From an uncultured Bradyrhizobium sp. (lineage in GTDB: Bacteria; Pseudomonadota; Alphaproteobacteria; Rhizobiales; Xanthobacteraceae): a stretch of DNA of 64,000 bases. A model generated the notes under the pieces. The model did no database searches, was not told the origin of the DNA, and saw nothing but the letters and a program-made list of their open reading frames with translations. The stretch spans positions 18,977 through 82,976 of the forward strand of contig NZ_CAKZHY010000058.1 of NCBI RefSeq assembly GCF_936928535.1. Reading direction: 5' to 3'. Shown piece by piece: positions 27,565 through 36,648 of this stretch. Both the position numbers and the translations under genes were made by a program. Numbering within the stretch: position 1 is the stretch's first letter; every line of letters starts with the position of its first letter.

Positions 27565-28674
27565 ATGGCGTTTTCCGGATTGGGCCTGCATCTCGGCAAT
27601 CTGTCGCGGCTGTCGAACGCGCAGACGCGTTCAATCAGTCCCGAGAATTTCACCGGTGAAAAGGGCAAGGGCGGCATGTCCGTCGATGGCCCGGCGGCGC
27701 GTCAGGCCCGCGACCTCGGCCAGGGCTGGAAGGTTTCGCCCTATGTCGTCATCGAGCCCGGCACGACGTTCACGCTCGCCGACATCGCAGGCCAAGGCGC
27801 GATCCAGCAGATCTGGATGACGCTGGCGCGCGGACGGCTTCGCCATTCCATCCTGCGCATCTACTGGGACGACCAGGAACAGCCGAGCGTGGAGTGCCCG
27901 GCCGGCGATTTCTTCGCCTGTGGCTGGGAGGAATTTGCGCAGGTGTCCTCCCTCGCCGTCTGCGTCAATCCGGGCCGCGCCTTCAACTGCTACTGGGAAA
28001 TGCCGTTCCGCAAGCGCGCCCGCATCACCATGGAGAACCGCAGCGAGGAAGCGCTGACCGTCTACTACCAGATCAACTATGCCCTGACCGAGGTGCTGGA
28101 GGATTGCGCCTATTTCCACGCGCAGTTCCGCCGCACCAATCCACTTCGCTACAAGGACGTCTATACCATCCTCGATGGCGTCAGCGGACGCGGCCACTAT
28201 GTCGGCACCTACATGGCCTGGGGCGTCAACAACAACGGCTGGTGGGGCGAAGGCGAGATCAAGTTCTTCATCGACGGCGACGGCGAATTCCCAACGATCT
28301 GCGGCACCGGCACCGAGGACTATTTCTGCGGCGCCTACAATTTCGATCCCTATGTCGCGCATGCCGGCCAGGGGCAATCCCGCTACGTCGAGTTCACCAC
28401 GCCCTATGCCGGACTGCCGCAGGTGATCCGGCCCGACGGCGTCTACAAGTCGCAACAACGGTTCGGCCTGTACCGCTGGCACATCCCTGATCCGATCCGT
28501 TTCCAGAGCGACCTTCGCGTAACCATGCAGGCGCTCGGCTGGCTGCCCGGCGTCAAGGAATCGAAATATCTCCCGCTGCAGGACGACATCGCTTCGGTCG
28601 CGTTCTGGTATCAGACGCTGCCGACCGCTTCATTCCCGGAGCTGCCTGGGCCGGACTATCTGGAGATTGGTTAG
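27565..28674 (+). CDS. GH172 / DUF2961 family glycoside hydrolase
   Basis: A 369-residue protein of the DUF2961 family, now glycoside hydrolase family GH172, whose studied members act on alpha-D-fructofuranosides (difructose anhydrides) and D-arabinofuranosides. The family hallmark appears as ICGTGTEDYFCGAYNF, with the conserved glutamate next to it. An N-terminal SISPENFTGEKGKGGM stretch and a central beta-jelly-roll fit the family. There is no signal peptide, which suggests that it acts on imported sugar. No sugar transporter is adjacent. Substrate is unknown. Confidence 0.8.
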   Translation: MAFSGLGLHLGNLSRLSNAQTRSISPENFTGEKGKGGMSVDGPAARQARDLGQGWKVSPYVVIEPGTTFTLADIAGQGAIQQIWMTLARGRLRHSILRIYWDDQEQPSVECPAGDFFACGWEEFAQVSSLAVCVNPGRAFNCYWEMPFRKRARITMENRSEEALTVYYQINYALTEVLEDCAYFHAQFRRTNPLRYKDVYTILDGVSGRGHYVGTYMAWGVNNNGWWGEGEIKFFIDGDGEFPTICGTGTEDYFCGAYNFDPYVAHAGQGQSRYVEFTTPYAGLPQVIRPDGVYKSQQRFGLYRWHIPDPIRFQSDLRVTMQALGWLPGVKESKYLPLQDDIASVAFWYQTLPTASFPELPGPDYLEIG

Positions 28675-28694
28675 GCTCGAACGCGTAAGCGGTG

Positions 28695-28845
28695 CTCTCT
28701 CTCCTTCTCCCCTTGTGGGAGAAGGTGGCGCGAAGCGCCGGATGAGGGGTATCTATCCGCACAGGAAAGTGTGGAGAGACACCCCTCACCCTAGTGAGCT
28801 TGTGTCTTCTAGCGGGGCTGCCCTCTCCCACAAGGGGCGAGGGCA
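28695..28845. repeat. Palindromic intergenic repeat (CTCTCCCACAAGGGG type)
   Basis: The arms CCTTCTCCCCTTGTGGGAG and CCCTCTCCCACAAGGGGCGAG enclose about 100 bp with an inner pair (GATGAGGGGT / ACCCCTCACC). The left arm is itself a hairpin (28703-28725) just past the GH172 stop. This type of repeat is common between Bradyrhizobium genes and may act as a terminator between the convergent genes. Confidence 0.65.
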
Positions 28846-28868
28846 CATCAACTCACAGCGCGTGCATC

Positions 28869-29735
28869 TTAGTTCAGCACTTCCACCGTCGCCGAGCGGC
28901 CGGCGACCAGCGAGATTCCGTCGGGCACCTTGTCCAGCGCGATGCGCACGGGCACGCGCTGGGCGAGACGCACCCAGCTGAAGGTGGGATTGACGTTGGC
29001 GAGCAGGCTCGCACCCTCGACGCGGTCGCGGTCCTCGATGCCCGCGGCGATGCTCTCGACATGGCCTGACAGCGTCGCCTTCTCGCCCATCAGACGGACC
29101 TGAACCCTGTCGCCGACGCGGATGCGCGCGAGCTTCGTCTCCTCGAAATAGCCTTCGACATGCAGGGTGTCGCTGTCGACCAGCGCCATCACGCCCTTGC
29201 CGGCTGAAACGTATGCGCCGGGGCGCAGGTCCATGTTCGTGATGACGCCATTCACGGAAGCCTTGACCTCGCTGCGGTCGAGATTGAGCTGGGCGACCGC
29301 GCGGTCGGCAACCGCCGCATCGAAAGCGGCCTTGGCCTGAAGCTGGGTCGCGAGCACCTGCTCCTGCTTCTGCTGCGACACCGCATCCGTCGTCAGCGCC
29401 GTATAGCGCTTCAGATCTGCATTGGCTTGATCCAGCGTGGCCTGGTGACCGGCGACAGAGGCATCGGCCTGCCGCAGCGCCAGCGCAAAGCGCTCACGAT
29501 CGATCCGAAACAGCACGTCGTCGCGATGGACCTTCTGGTTGTCCTTGACCAGGACATCGGTGACGAAACCGGAGACATCTGGTGCGACCTGCACGACGTC
29601 GGCACGCACACGGCCGTCGCGCGTCCATGGCGACTCCATGTAGTAGCCCCAAAGCTCGCGACCGACGCCGATCGCGGCGATAACAACGATGATGGTCACC
29701 GCAAGCCGGCCGAGCCAGGCAAGATTTCCCTTCAT
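28869..29735 (-). CDS. HlyD/EmrA-type efflux adaptor (AaeA-like)
   Basis: A 288-residue inner-membrane-anchored periplasmic adaptor. One N-terminal membrane helix (about residues 10-28) is followed by the split lipoyl motif VAPDVSGFVTDVLVKDNQKV and KASVNGVITNMDLRPGAYV, with a coiled-coil hairpin between them. It is the last gene of a four-gene operon with a MarR regulator, a FUSC permease and a DUF1656 protein, the layout of aromatic-acid efflux (aaeXAB-like) systems. Its ATG overlaps the preceding stop by 4 bp. Efflux of hydroxylated aromatic acids is likely. Confidence 0.88.
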   Translation of the reverse strand: MKGNLAWLGRLAVTIIVVIAAIGVGRELWGYYMESPWTRDGRVRADVVQVAPDVSGFVTDVLVKDNQKVHRDDVLFRIDRERFALALRQADASVAGHQATLDQANADLKRYTALTTDAVSQQKQEQVLATQLQAKAAFDAAVADRAVAQLNLDRSEVKASVNGVITNMDLRPGAYVSAGKGVMALVDSDTLHVEGYFEETKLARIRVGDRVQVRLMGEKATLSGHVESIAAGIEDRDRVEGASLLANVNPTFSWVRLAQRVPVRIALDKVPDGISLVAGRSATVEVLN

Positions 29736-29938
29736 GAGAGATACTCCGAGAGATAGACGACGCCGCCGAGCAGGCAGACGAAGACTGCGAAATCGAACAG
29801 CGCGCGGTGCCAGACCAGGCGGTAGAGGTCAAAGCGCTGCATCATCCGCCGCAGCAGCGCGCTCAGCACATAGGCGAGGATGATCCAGAGCAGGAGCGCC
29901 GGCACCAGCACGCCGTAAATGTCGATCACATATCTCAT
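29732..29938 (-). CDS. DUF1656 family membrane protein (AaeX-like)
   Basis: A 68-residue protein with two transmembrane helices (about residues 8-30 and 48-66), typical of the DUF1656/AaeX partner of FUSC efflux systems. It overlaps both neighbours by 4 bp (29732-29735 and 29935-29938), so the three proteins are likely made together. Its biochemical role in the pump is not known. Confidence 0.85.
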   Translation of the reverse strand: MRYVIDIYGVLVPALLLWIILAYVLSALLRRMMQRFDLYRLVWHRALFDFAVFVCLLGGVVYLSEYLS

Positions 29939-31986
29939 GCCGCCACACTCGAATCTGCACGCGGCCGGTACGCCGGCGCGGCCGGAAACAGGCCGCGGCG
30001 GATACCGACGAGGCCGATCAGCGCGTCTTCGCGCGCGCTGTCATTGGGATCCGTCACCGCCTGGCCCAGGGCCCGATCGACACTGGCCAGAAGCTCGCGC
30101 GGCATGCCTCCGCCCGCATAGTTTCGGCAGGCGATGGCGAGCTGGTCGAGCATGTCGTCAATGACGGCAATGGTCGACGCAGCAAGCCCGTAGCGCGCGC
30201 GGCGCAGATCGATGATGTTGATGCCGATGCGGAGCTGCACGAGGCTATCAGCGTCACGACGATCGCTCTCCGACAGGAACGCGATCCGCTGCACCAGCAG
30301 CCCGAGACGGTGCAGCATCAGGCCTGCGAACTCCGCGCGATCGCGTTTGCCGCGCCGTTCGGCAGCAATTGCGATCGTCAGCCAGCTCGACAGAACCAGG
30401 CGGTTGGCGATCCACTCCGCCCCGACCCCGCGCGCGATCCGCGTCACGATCTCGGCTACGACGACGCCGATGAAGAACGCCACGGCGGAATTGGCGTAGG
30501 ACGCAAAATCGGCGATGTAGGTCGATTGCAGCGCGAGCAGCGTCGCCGTATTGGCCGCCAGCGCCATGCCGGTGCCCGCCGTTGCCGGCCGCGCGATCAG
30601 GAAGCCGTAGAGCAGGAAGGTCGGCGCCAGCGCGACGATGAGAACCTCGATATGAGAGATCGCGGGCACCAGCGCGAACAGGTAGATCGCGACCACGACG
30701 ATGGCGACCAGCGACCACAGGCCGAAACTGCGGATGAATCGCGCCGGCTCGTCCTGCGCGGCGAAGAACGAGCAGGCCACGGCCGCCATCATCGGCGCCG
30801 AGGCGCCATCCGGCCAGCCCGTGCCGATCCAGAACGCGCAGCAGATCAGGATGGCGGTCGCGGCACCTGCCGCCGACCATAGCGCCAGGCCGCGGTCGCG
30901 GTGGCGCACTGGCGCGGCACCGGCTTCGGAACGGAAGGCGAAATCGATCGTCGAAATGTTGCGACCTTCGCCGATGGCCTCGGTCAGCGCACGGCAGTCG
31001 CGCGAGAGGTCAACCAGATCGCGCGCCCGCGACAACAGGCTGGTGGTGATGATCCGCTCCCAGGACGCATTGTCGTTCAGCCCCGCCTGCTGCTCCGCGA
31101 TCACGCCACGGATACGATCGGCCGGCTGCCGCGCACTGACGTCACTCACGATCCATTGCGCGAGATCTTCCAGCAAGCGCTTCAGCTCCGGCTGACGCCG
31201 CAGGGCCTCCTCGCCCAACGCCGCGAGGCGGTCCTCGATCGAGGCGATCACGGGCAACAACGTCAACATCCGCAGCCGGATCTCGCCGAGGCCGGTCACG
31301 GCATTGCGGTCGCTCAGGCGATCATAGGCAAGATGAGTCGAGAGCGTGTCGATCTCGACGATATCGGTCGCGAGCTTGAGGCGCTTGCCGCGGCTGATGT
31401 CGCCGTTCCCCTCCCGCAACAGCACGACCTGGCTGAGGCGGCGCGCATCCAAAAGCCAGGTGTCGACGCGATGGGCCACGGCCGGTGCGACACTGCGGGG
31501 GAACACGATGGTGGAGACAAGGCTGGCGCAGATGATCCCGAGCGAGATCTCCTCCAGCCGCGCCACCGCGGTGTCGAAGATCGCACCGGGCTCGGAGACC
31601 GAGGGAAAGCCGATCAGCGCCACCGTGTACCCGGCGAGCATGAAGACATAACTGCGCGGCGTGCCGTCGAGCAGGGACAGATAGAGACAGAGCCCGACCC
31701 AAAGCGCGATCGCAAGGCACAGGAGCTCCGGCGCATTGATCAGGTTCGGCACCAGCGCCACCGTCATGGTCGCGCCGACCAACGTGCCCATGACGCGGAA
31801 GAAGGCCTTCGAGCTGGTTGCGCCGGCGAGCGGCTGCGAGGTGATGTAGACGGTCGCCATCGCCCAATAGGGCCGCGGCAGATCCATGGCGAGCGCAATG
31901 ACGAGCGCCAGCATCGACGCGGCAAACGTCTTCAACGCGAAAATCAGGTCCGCGTGGCGGACCAGGAACGGCTCGTCTGCGCGCAT
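29935..31986 (-). CDS. FUSC family efflux permease (AaeB-like)
   Basis: A 683-residue inner-membrane transporter built of two halves, each with about five or six membrane helices and a cytoplasmic helical domain. The N-terminal LALVIALAMDLPRPYWAMATVYI segment is the FUSC signature and the second half begins near residue 360. Family members pump p-hydroxybenzoate, fusaric acid and similar aromatic acids. It starts 2 bp after the MarR gene stop and is translationally coupled to the DUF1656 gene. Confidence 0.9.
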   Translation of the reverse strand: MRADEPFLVRHADLIFALKTFAASMLALVIALAMDLPRPYWAMATVYITSQPLAGATSSKAFFRVMGTLVGATMTVALVPNLINAPELLCLAIALWVGLCLYLSLLDGTPRSYVFMLAGYTVALIGFPSVSEPGAIFDTAVARLEEISLGIICASLVSTIVFPRSVAPAVAHRVDTWLLDARRLSQVVLLREGNGDISRGKRLKLATDIVEIDTLSTHLAYDRLSDRNAVTGLGEIRLRMLTLLPVIASIEDRLAALGEEALRRQPELKRLLEDLAQWIVSDVSARQPADRIRGVIAEQQAGLNDNASWERIITTSLLSRARDLVDLSRDCRALTEAIGEGRNISTIDFAFRSEAGAAPVRHRDRGLALWSAAGAATAILICCAFWIGTGWPDGASAPMMAAVACSFFAAQDEPARFIRSFGLWSLVAIVVVAIYLFALVPAISHIEVLIVALAPTFLLYGFLIARPATAGTGMALAANTATLLALQSTYIADFASYANSAVAFFIGVVVAEIVTRIARGVGAEWIANRLVLSSWLTIAIAAERRGKRDRAEFAGLMLHRLGLLVQRIAFLSESDRRDADSLVQLRIGINIIDLRRARYGLAASTIAVIDDMLDQLAIACRNYAGGGMPRELLASVDRALGQAVTDPNDSAREDALIGLVGIRRGLFPAAPAYRPRADSSVAA

Positions 31987-31988
31987 GG

Positions 31989-32474
31989 CTATTTCGCCTC
32001 TGGACCGGTCTCCGGACCGCTCTTGGCGTCCTCTAGCCGGCTGGCCCGTTGTTCGATGCGCTGAAGAGTTTGGAAGGTTATCGCAAGTTCCACAGGCGCG
32101 ATATCCTTGAGCAGGCTCGCTCGCACGCGCCGCAAGATCCTGACGGTCTGCTCGACCTTGGCCTCGCCGGCTTTGGTGAGGTGGAGCGTTTTGGCACGCC
32201 GGTCAGTCGGATCCTCACGGCGCTCCACCAGGCTCTCGGCCTGAAGCAGGTCGATCAACCGCACCAGCGATGGTCCCTCGATACCCAGCTCGTCTGCCAG
32301 CACGCCTTGGCGCACGTTCTCGCCCTGGCGCGACAGCACCAAAAGCGGGATTGCGGTGGCATAGGACAGGCCGTGATCGGACAGGGCCCGATCCGACTCG
32401 CGCCGCCAGATGCGGGCAAGACGGGCGATCAGCCGGCCGATTTCGCCATGGATGAAGCCTTGCGAGGGTGCCAT
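31989..32474 (-). CDS. MarR family transcriptional regulator (SlyA-like)
   Basis: A 161-residue winged-helix repressor with the DNA-binding segment GVLADELGIEGPSLVRLIDLL followed by the wing EDPTDRRAKTLHLT. It is first in the efflux operon, so it probably represses the operon and itself and is released by an aromatic acid. The palindromic half-sites GCTAA/TTAGC lie 17-29 bp upstream of its ATG. Confidence 0.9.
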   Translation of the reverse strand: MAPSQGFIHGEIGRLIARLARIWRRESDRALSDHGLSYATAIPLLVLSRQGENVRQGVLADELGIEGPSLVRLIDLLQAESLVERREDPTDRRAKTLHLTKAGEAKVEQTVRILRRVRASLLKDIAPVELAITFQTLQRIEQRASRLEDAKSGPETGPEAK

Positions 32475-32490
32475 GCAAACTAGATAGGAG

Positions 32491-32503
32491 GCTAACTATT
32501 AGC
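32491..32503. promoter_or_regulatory. Candidate MarR operator
   Basis: GCTAA-CTA-TTAGC is a short inverted repeat just upstream of the MarR start, in an AT-rich patch that probably holds the efflux operon promoter. Autoregulation is inferred from position. Confidence 0.4.
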
Positions 32504-32585
32504 TCGCAATCATCATCCGGTCACGAAATTGCGACCCGCCGCCCCGCATCGGGTTCCAGGAACAGAATGCTCCTCGCCTTTCGCC

Positions 32586-33494
32586 TCACTTCACCAAATA
32601 GACGTCGGGATCGGCGCTCGAGCTTGGGTTCTTGAAGGCATTGCGCAGGGCTGGCGACATCGGAACGTTGTAGTTGATGCCGTTCGGCGGGGTCGGCGAT
32701 TCCAGCCATTTCCGATAGAGCACCTCGATCTCCGGGCTGGCATAGAGCTCGGCGGTCGCGCGATCGGCCAGCGCCTTGAACGGCGCATCCTCCCGCCGCA
32801 GCATGATCCCGTAGGGTTCGGGCTTGGAGAACGTCTCCTCGCTGATCATGTACAGCGCCGGCTCCTTCGAGCGGGCAATCGCGACCGCGAGTTGAATATC
32901 GTCGAGCGCGTAGGCCTGCGCACGATCGGTCTCCAGCAGCAGGAAAGCCTCGGCCTGGTCGACGGCCGGCATGATCTTGATGCCGAGGTTGCGCTCGGTA
33001 TTGACCTTGGCGAGCTGGTTCAGATTGACCGAGCCCGCCACCGCTGTGACCGCCTTGCCCTTGAGATCGTCGATGGTGTTGATGCTCGCGGCCTTCTTGG
33101 CCGCAAATCGCGTCGCGCTGAGGAAATGCGTGTTGGTGAAGGCGACCTGCTTCTGGCGGTCCGCATTGTTTGTCGTCGCCGAGCAGTGCAGGTCGAGCGT
33201 GCCGTTCACCATCAGGGGGATGCGGTTCGACGAGGTCACCGCGACGTAATCGACGGCGACGTCGGGCATGGCGAGCTGCTTTTTCACGGCATCCACGATC
33301 TTGAGGCAGATATCCATGGCGAAGCCGACCGGCTTCTGGTTGCCATCGAGATAGCTGAAGGGCACCGAGGCTTCCTGATAACCCAGCGCGATCTTTTTGG
33401 TCTCCTTGACCTTCTGAAGCGTGCCCGAGAGATCTTCGGCTGACGCTGCGCCGGCAAGACAAGTGACGGCCAAGAGAACGGCGGGTAGACGCAT
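32586..33494 (-). CDS. Amino-acid ABC transporter substrate-binding protein (GltI-like), solo
   Basis: A 302-residue periplasmic binding protein of the glutamate/aspartate type (family 3). A signal peptide (residues 1-19, cut after ASA) is followed by KKIALGYQEASVPFSYLDGN and GFAMDICLKIVDAVK, typical of polar amino-acid binders, and by the MVNGTLDLHCSATTNNADRQ segment that holds the ligand. No permease or ATPase gene is adjacent. It is divergent from two amidohydrolases and may deliver their substrate through a permease encoded elsewhere. Confidence 0.88.
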   Translation of the reverse strand: MRLPAVLLAVTCLAGAASAEDLSGTLQKVKETKKIALGYQEASVPFSYLDGNQKPVGFAMDICLKIVDAVKKQLAMPDVAVDYVAVTSSNRIPLMVNGTLDLHCSATTNNADRQKQVAFTNTHFLSATRFAAKKAASINTIDDLKGKAVTAVAGSVNLNQLAKVNTERNLGIKIMPAVDQAEAFLLLETDRAQAYALDDIQLAVAIARSKEPALYMISEETFSKPEPYGIMLRREDAPFKALADRATAELYASPEIEVLYRKWLESPTPPNGINYNVPMSPALRNAFKNPSSSADPDVYLVK

Positions 33495-33681
33495 CGGGAG
33501 CTCCTGAAATCGACCTGCGCCGCCATGCCGGGCGCAATCGAGCGGTTGATAGCCGAGCCGCGCCCCGGCCGCCAGACCAGCCTGCGTCTACCAGCTATCG
33601 CGGCTTTCGATATGGCGTCAGGCCCTTCGTCTCCGCTACATTGCCACCACAACTCGCCGACTTGTCAGCCAGATCTCCTTC

Positions 33682-34923
33682 ATGACCGCCCAAACCGCCT
33701 TCGACCTGATCTTCCGCAACGCCCTGTTGCGATCATCCCCGACATCAGTCGATATCGGCGTGAAGAACGGACGCATCACCGCGATCGAACCTCGCCTCGC
33801 CTGCGAGGCGATCGAGGTCGATATCGCTGGACGGCTCGCCCTGCCCGGCTTCGTCGACACCCACATTCATCTCGACAAGGCCTGCCTGCTCGAGCGCTGC
33901 GGGCACATCCACGGCACGCTCGGCGATGCCATCCATGCCGTCTCGGCCATGAAGCGGGATTTCAGCACCGACGACGTCTATGCGCGCGGCGCCAAGGTGC
34001 TCGAGCGCGCCATCGTGCACGGTACGACGCGAATGCGCACCCATGTCGAAATCGACCCGCGCATCGGCCTGCGCAGCTTCGAAGCCGTCAAGGCGCTGAA
34101 GCGCGACTATTCCTGGGCGATCGATCTGTCGCTGTGCGTGTTCCCGCAGGAAGGCCTGACCAATGATCCCGGCGCCGATGAGCTGCTGGTTCAGGCCCTG
34201 CGCGACGGGGCCGATGCAATCGGCGGTTGCCCCTATACCGACACCGATCCGAACGCGCATCTCGCGCGCATCTTCGATCTCGCCCAACAGTTCGATCTCG
34301 ATATCGACCTCCATCTCGATTTCGACCTCGATCCCTCCTGGTCGCATCTGGGCGAAGTCGTTGGGCAAACCGAGCAGCGCAACTACGGAGGCCGCGTCGC
34401 GATCGGGCATGTGACAAAGCTCTCGGCCTTGCCGCCGGAACGGCTGAAGGCCGCGACCACGCAACTGGCCAAGGCCGGCGTCGCCGTCACCGTGCTGCCA
34501 GCGACCGACCTCTATCTGATGGGACGCGAGGCCACCCACAACGCACCGCGCGGGCTGACGCTCGCACACAAGCTGGTCGGCGACGGCATCATCTGCTCGG
34601 TCGCGACCAACAATGTGCTCAATCCCTTCACGCCGTTCGGCGATGCCTCGCTGCTGCGGATGGCGAACTTCTACGCCAATGTCGCCCACGCGTCCGTCGG
34701 CGATTTCGACACCTGCCTCGATCTCGTCACCGAGCTGCCGGCGCGGCTGATGAACCTCAGAGATTACGGAATCGCGGTCGGAAAGCCAGCCGATCTCGTG
34801 GTCCTAGACATCAAGGACAGCCGCTTCGCCATTGCGGAGCTCCCGGACATCCTGATGGGCTTCAAGGGTGGCCGGCAGACGTTCGAGCGGTCGCAGGCCA
34901 AGCTGCTTCACCCGCGAAACTGA
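33682..34923 (+). CDS. Amidohydrolase family protein, cytosine deaminase-like
   Basis: A 413-residue metal-dependent hydrolase of the cytosine deaminase/AtzC branch. Metal and active-site segments are visible in order: VDTHIHLDKA, MRTHVEIDP, DLHLDFDLDP, IGHVTKL and CSVATNNVLNPFTPFGD. Such enzymes remove amino or alkylamino groups from N-heterocycles. It starts at ATG 33682 and is followed 37 bp later by a related amidohydrolase, so the two probably act in sequence on a compound bound by the divergent binding protein. The exact substrate is unknown. Confidence 0.85.
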   Translation: MTAQTAFDLIFRNALLRSSPTSVDIGVKNGRITAIEPRLACEAIEVDIAGRLALPGFVDTHIHLDKACLLERCGHIHGTLGDAIHAVSAMKRDFSTDDVYARGAKVLERAIVHGTTRMRTHVEIDPRIGLRSFEAVKALKRDYSWAIDLSLCVFPQEGLTNDPGADELLVQALRDGADAIGGCPYTDTDPNAHLARIFDLAQQFDLDIDLHLDFDLDPSWSHLGEVVGQTEQRNYGGRVAIGHVTKLSALPPERLKAATTQLAKAGVAVTVLPATDLYLMGREATHNAPRGLTLAHKLVGDGIICSVATNNVLNPFTPFGDASLLRMANFYANVAHASVGDFDTCLDLVTELPARLMNLRDYGIAVGKPADLVVLDIKDSRFAIAELPDILMGFKGGRQTFERSQAKLLHPRN

Positions 34924-34960
34924 ACCGCGCGAACAAAATCGACCCAACGGGAGCAACCGG

Positions 34961-36166
34961 ATGGCCTTCGACAAGATCTTTCTGAACGCCCGCTTCGACG
35001 GCGGGGCGCGGCATCACATCGCGGTCAAGGACGGCCTGATCGCCGCGCTTCTGCCGGCCGATGCGCCCGCAAGCGGCACCGAGACCGTTGACCTCGGCAA
35101 TGCTCTCGTCATTCCCGGCTTCGTCGAGGGCCACATCCATCTCGACACCAGCTTCTATGGCGACGCCTGGCGTCCGCACAAACCGTGCACCAACGGATTC
35201 GACGTGCACGAACGCGTGGCCTTCCAGGCCGAGAACATGGCCGAGGCGGCGCCGATGGACGTACGGGCCCGCAACCAGCTCGACCTCTGCATCAGCAACG
35301 GCTCCACGCAGATGCGCAGCCATGTCATGGTCGATGGCTCTGTGGGCCTGAAATCGCTGGAGACGATCCTGCGCGTGCGCGAGGAATACAAGAACCTGAT
35401 CGACATCCAGCTCGTCGCCTTTCCGCAGAGCGGCATCCTGGCGAGCCCCGGCACGCCGCAATTGCTCGACGAGGCCATCGGCCTCGGTGCGAACCTCGTC
35501 GGCGGGCTCGATCCCGCGAGCTTTGATCGCGACGTCGAGAAGCATCTGGATGTCGTGTTCGGCGTCGCCGGAAAGCACGGCGTCGATGTCGACATCCATT
35601 TGCACGACATGGGCACGCTCGGCACGTTCGAGATCGAGCAGATCGCGGCGCGCACGCGCGCGCTCGGCATGGAAGGCCATGTCGCGATCAGCCACGCCTA
35701 TGGCCTCGGCGACATCACGGCAGATCAGCTCAAGGGCGTCGCCGACATCCTCGCCCGCTCCGGCGTCGCGATCATGACCAACGCGCCGGGCGCCCGGAAC
35801 TTTCCGCCGATCCTGGCGCTGCGCAACGCCGGCGTCACCGTGTTCAGCGGCAACGACAACATCAGGGATTCCTGGTGGCCCTACGGCGACGGCGACATGC
35901 TGCGGCGGGCGACGACGCTCGGCTATCGGTCGGGTTTCAACGTCGATGAGGATCTGCGCGTCGCATTCGACGTCGTCACCGTATCAGGTGCCAAGGCGCT
36001 ACGGCTCGAAGGTTACGGCCTGCATGTCGGCGCCAAGGCCGATTTCGTGACGTTGAATGCGGAGCATGTCCCGGAGGCTGTGGTCGCGGTGCCGCAGGGC
36101 CGCGCTGTGTACAAGGCAGGTATGCTCGTCGCACGCGACGGTAGGATGGTCGGGAAACATCGCTGA
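34961..36166 (+). CDS. Amidohydrolase family protein, second of pair
   Basis: A 401-residue relative of the preceding gene, with EGHIHLDTSF, MRSHVMVDGS, DIHLHDMG, AISHAYGLGD and FSGNDNIRDSWWPYGDGD as metal- and substrate-site segments. The ATG at 34961 has GGGAG about 9 nt upstream. It belongs to the cytosine deaminase-like branch of the amidohydrolase superfamily. The pair differs enough to suggest two steps or two substrates rather than a recent duplication. Reaction is not assigned. Confidence 0.85.
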   Translation: MAFDKIFLNARFDGGARHHIAVKDGLIAALLPADAPASGTETVDLGNALVIPGFVEGHIHLDTSFYGDAWRPHKPCTNGFDVHERVAFQAENMAEAAPMDVRARNQLDLCISNGSTQMRSHVMVDGSVGLKSLETILRVREEYKNLIDIQLVAFPQSGILASPGTPQLLDEAIGLGANLVGGLDPASFDRDVEKHLDVVFGVAGKHGVDVDIHLHDMGTLGTFEIEQIAARTRALGMEGHVAISHAYGLGDITADQLKGVADILARSGVAIMTNAPGARNFPPILALRNAGVTVFSGNDNIRDSWWPYGDGDMLRRATTLGYRSGFNVDEDLRVAFDVVTVSGAKALRLEGYGLHVGAKADFVTLNAEHVPEAVVAVPQGRAVYKAGMLVARDGRMVGKHR

Positions 36167-36316
36167 TTTCCCGGCCATTCTGGCCGATTCACGGCCAATT
36201 CGCCCCGAAATCCGAGTCCGGTAAAATCCCGGACCGTAGCTCCACGAATTGCGGGAAAGATCGCCCTAACCATAATTGGACACGCGCACTGACCGTCTGC
36301 GTTCTCCGAGGAAGTT

Positions 36317-36640
36317 ATGGATATGTTCGGCGCATTCAGCAGCATTGATTATCAATCGATCCGGGCCAAGACGCCGGCCGAGACCGCCATCAAGCGATTG
36401 AGCGGCATCGGCGAAGTGTTGTCGGGGCTCGACATCGACACGATCCACTCGCAAGGCGACATGGCCCGGGCGCTCCGCACGCTCGATACCGCCGACAAGT
36501 GCATTCGCATGATCCTGACCGAGTTCAGAAGCGAGCGGACCAAGGACGTCATCCGCGAGGCCAATCGCCTGAACGATCTGATCGAACTCGCGCGCGATGA
36601 GATCTCGGGCCTGCACCACGCGGGCGGAGTCCTGAGCTGA
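36317..36640 (+). CDS. Hypothetical protein, 107 aa
   Basis: A soluble, mostly helical protein beginning MDMFGAFSSIDYQSIRAKTP. GAGGAAG lies about 4 nt before the ATG at 36317. The middle (LRTLDTADKCIRMILTEFRSERTKDVI) looks like an amphipathic helical bundle. I do not recognise a family. It lies between the amidohydrolase pair and the convergent aromatic-acid operon and has its own 150-bp upstream region. Confidence 0.6.
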   Translation: MDMFGAFSSIDYQSIRAKTPAETAIKRLSGIGEVLSGLDIDTIHSQGDMARALRTLDTADKCIRMILTEFRSERTKDVIREANRLNDLIELARDEISGLHHAGGVLS

Positions 36641-36648
36641 GCGCCTGC

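Noticed and set aside
32586..33494. Complete amino-acid ABC importer
   Set aside because: Only the binding protein is present; no permease or ATPase gene lies beside it.
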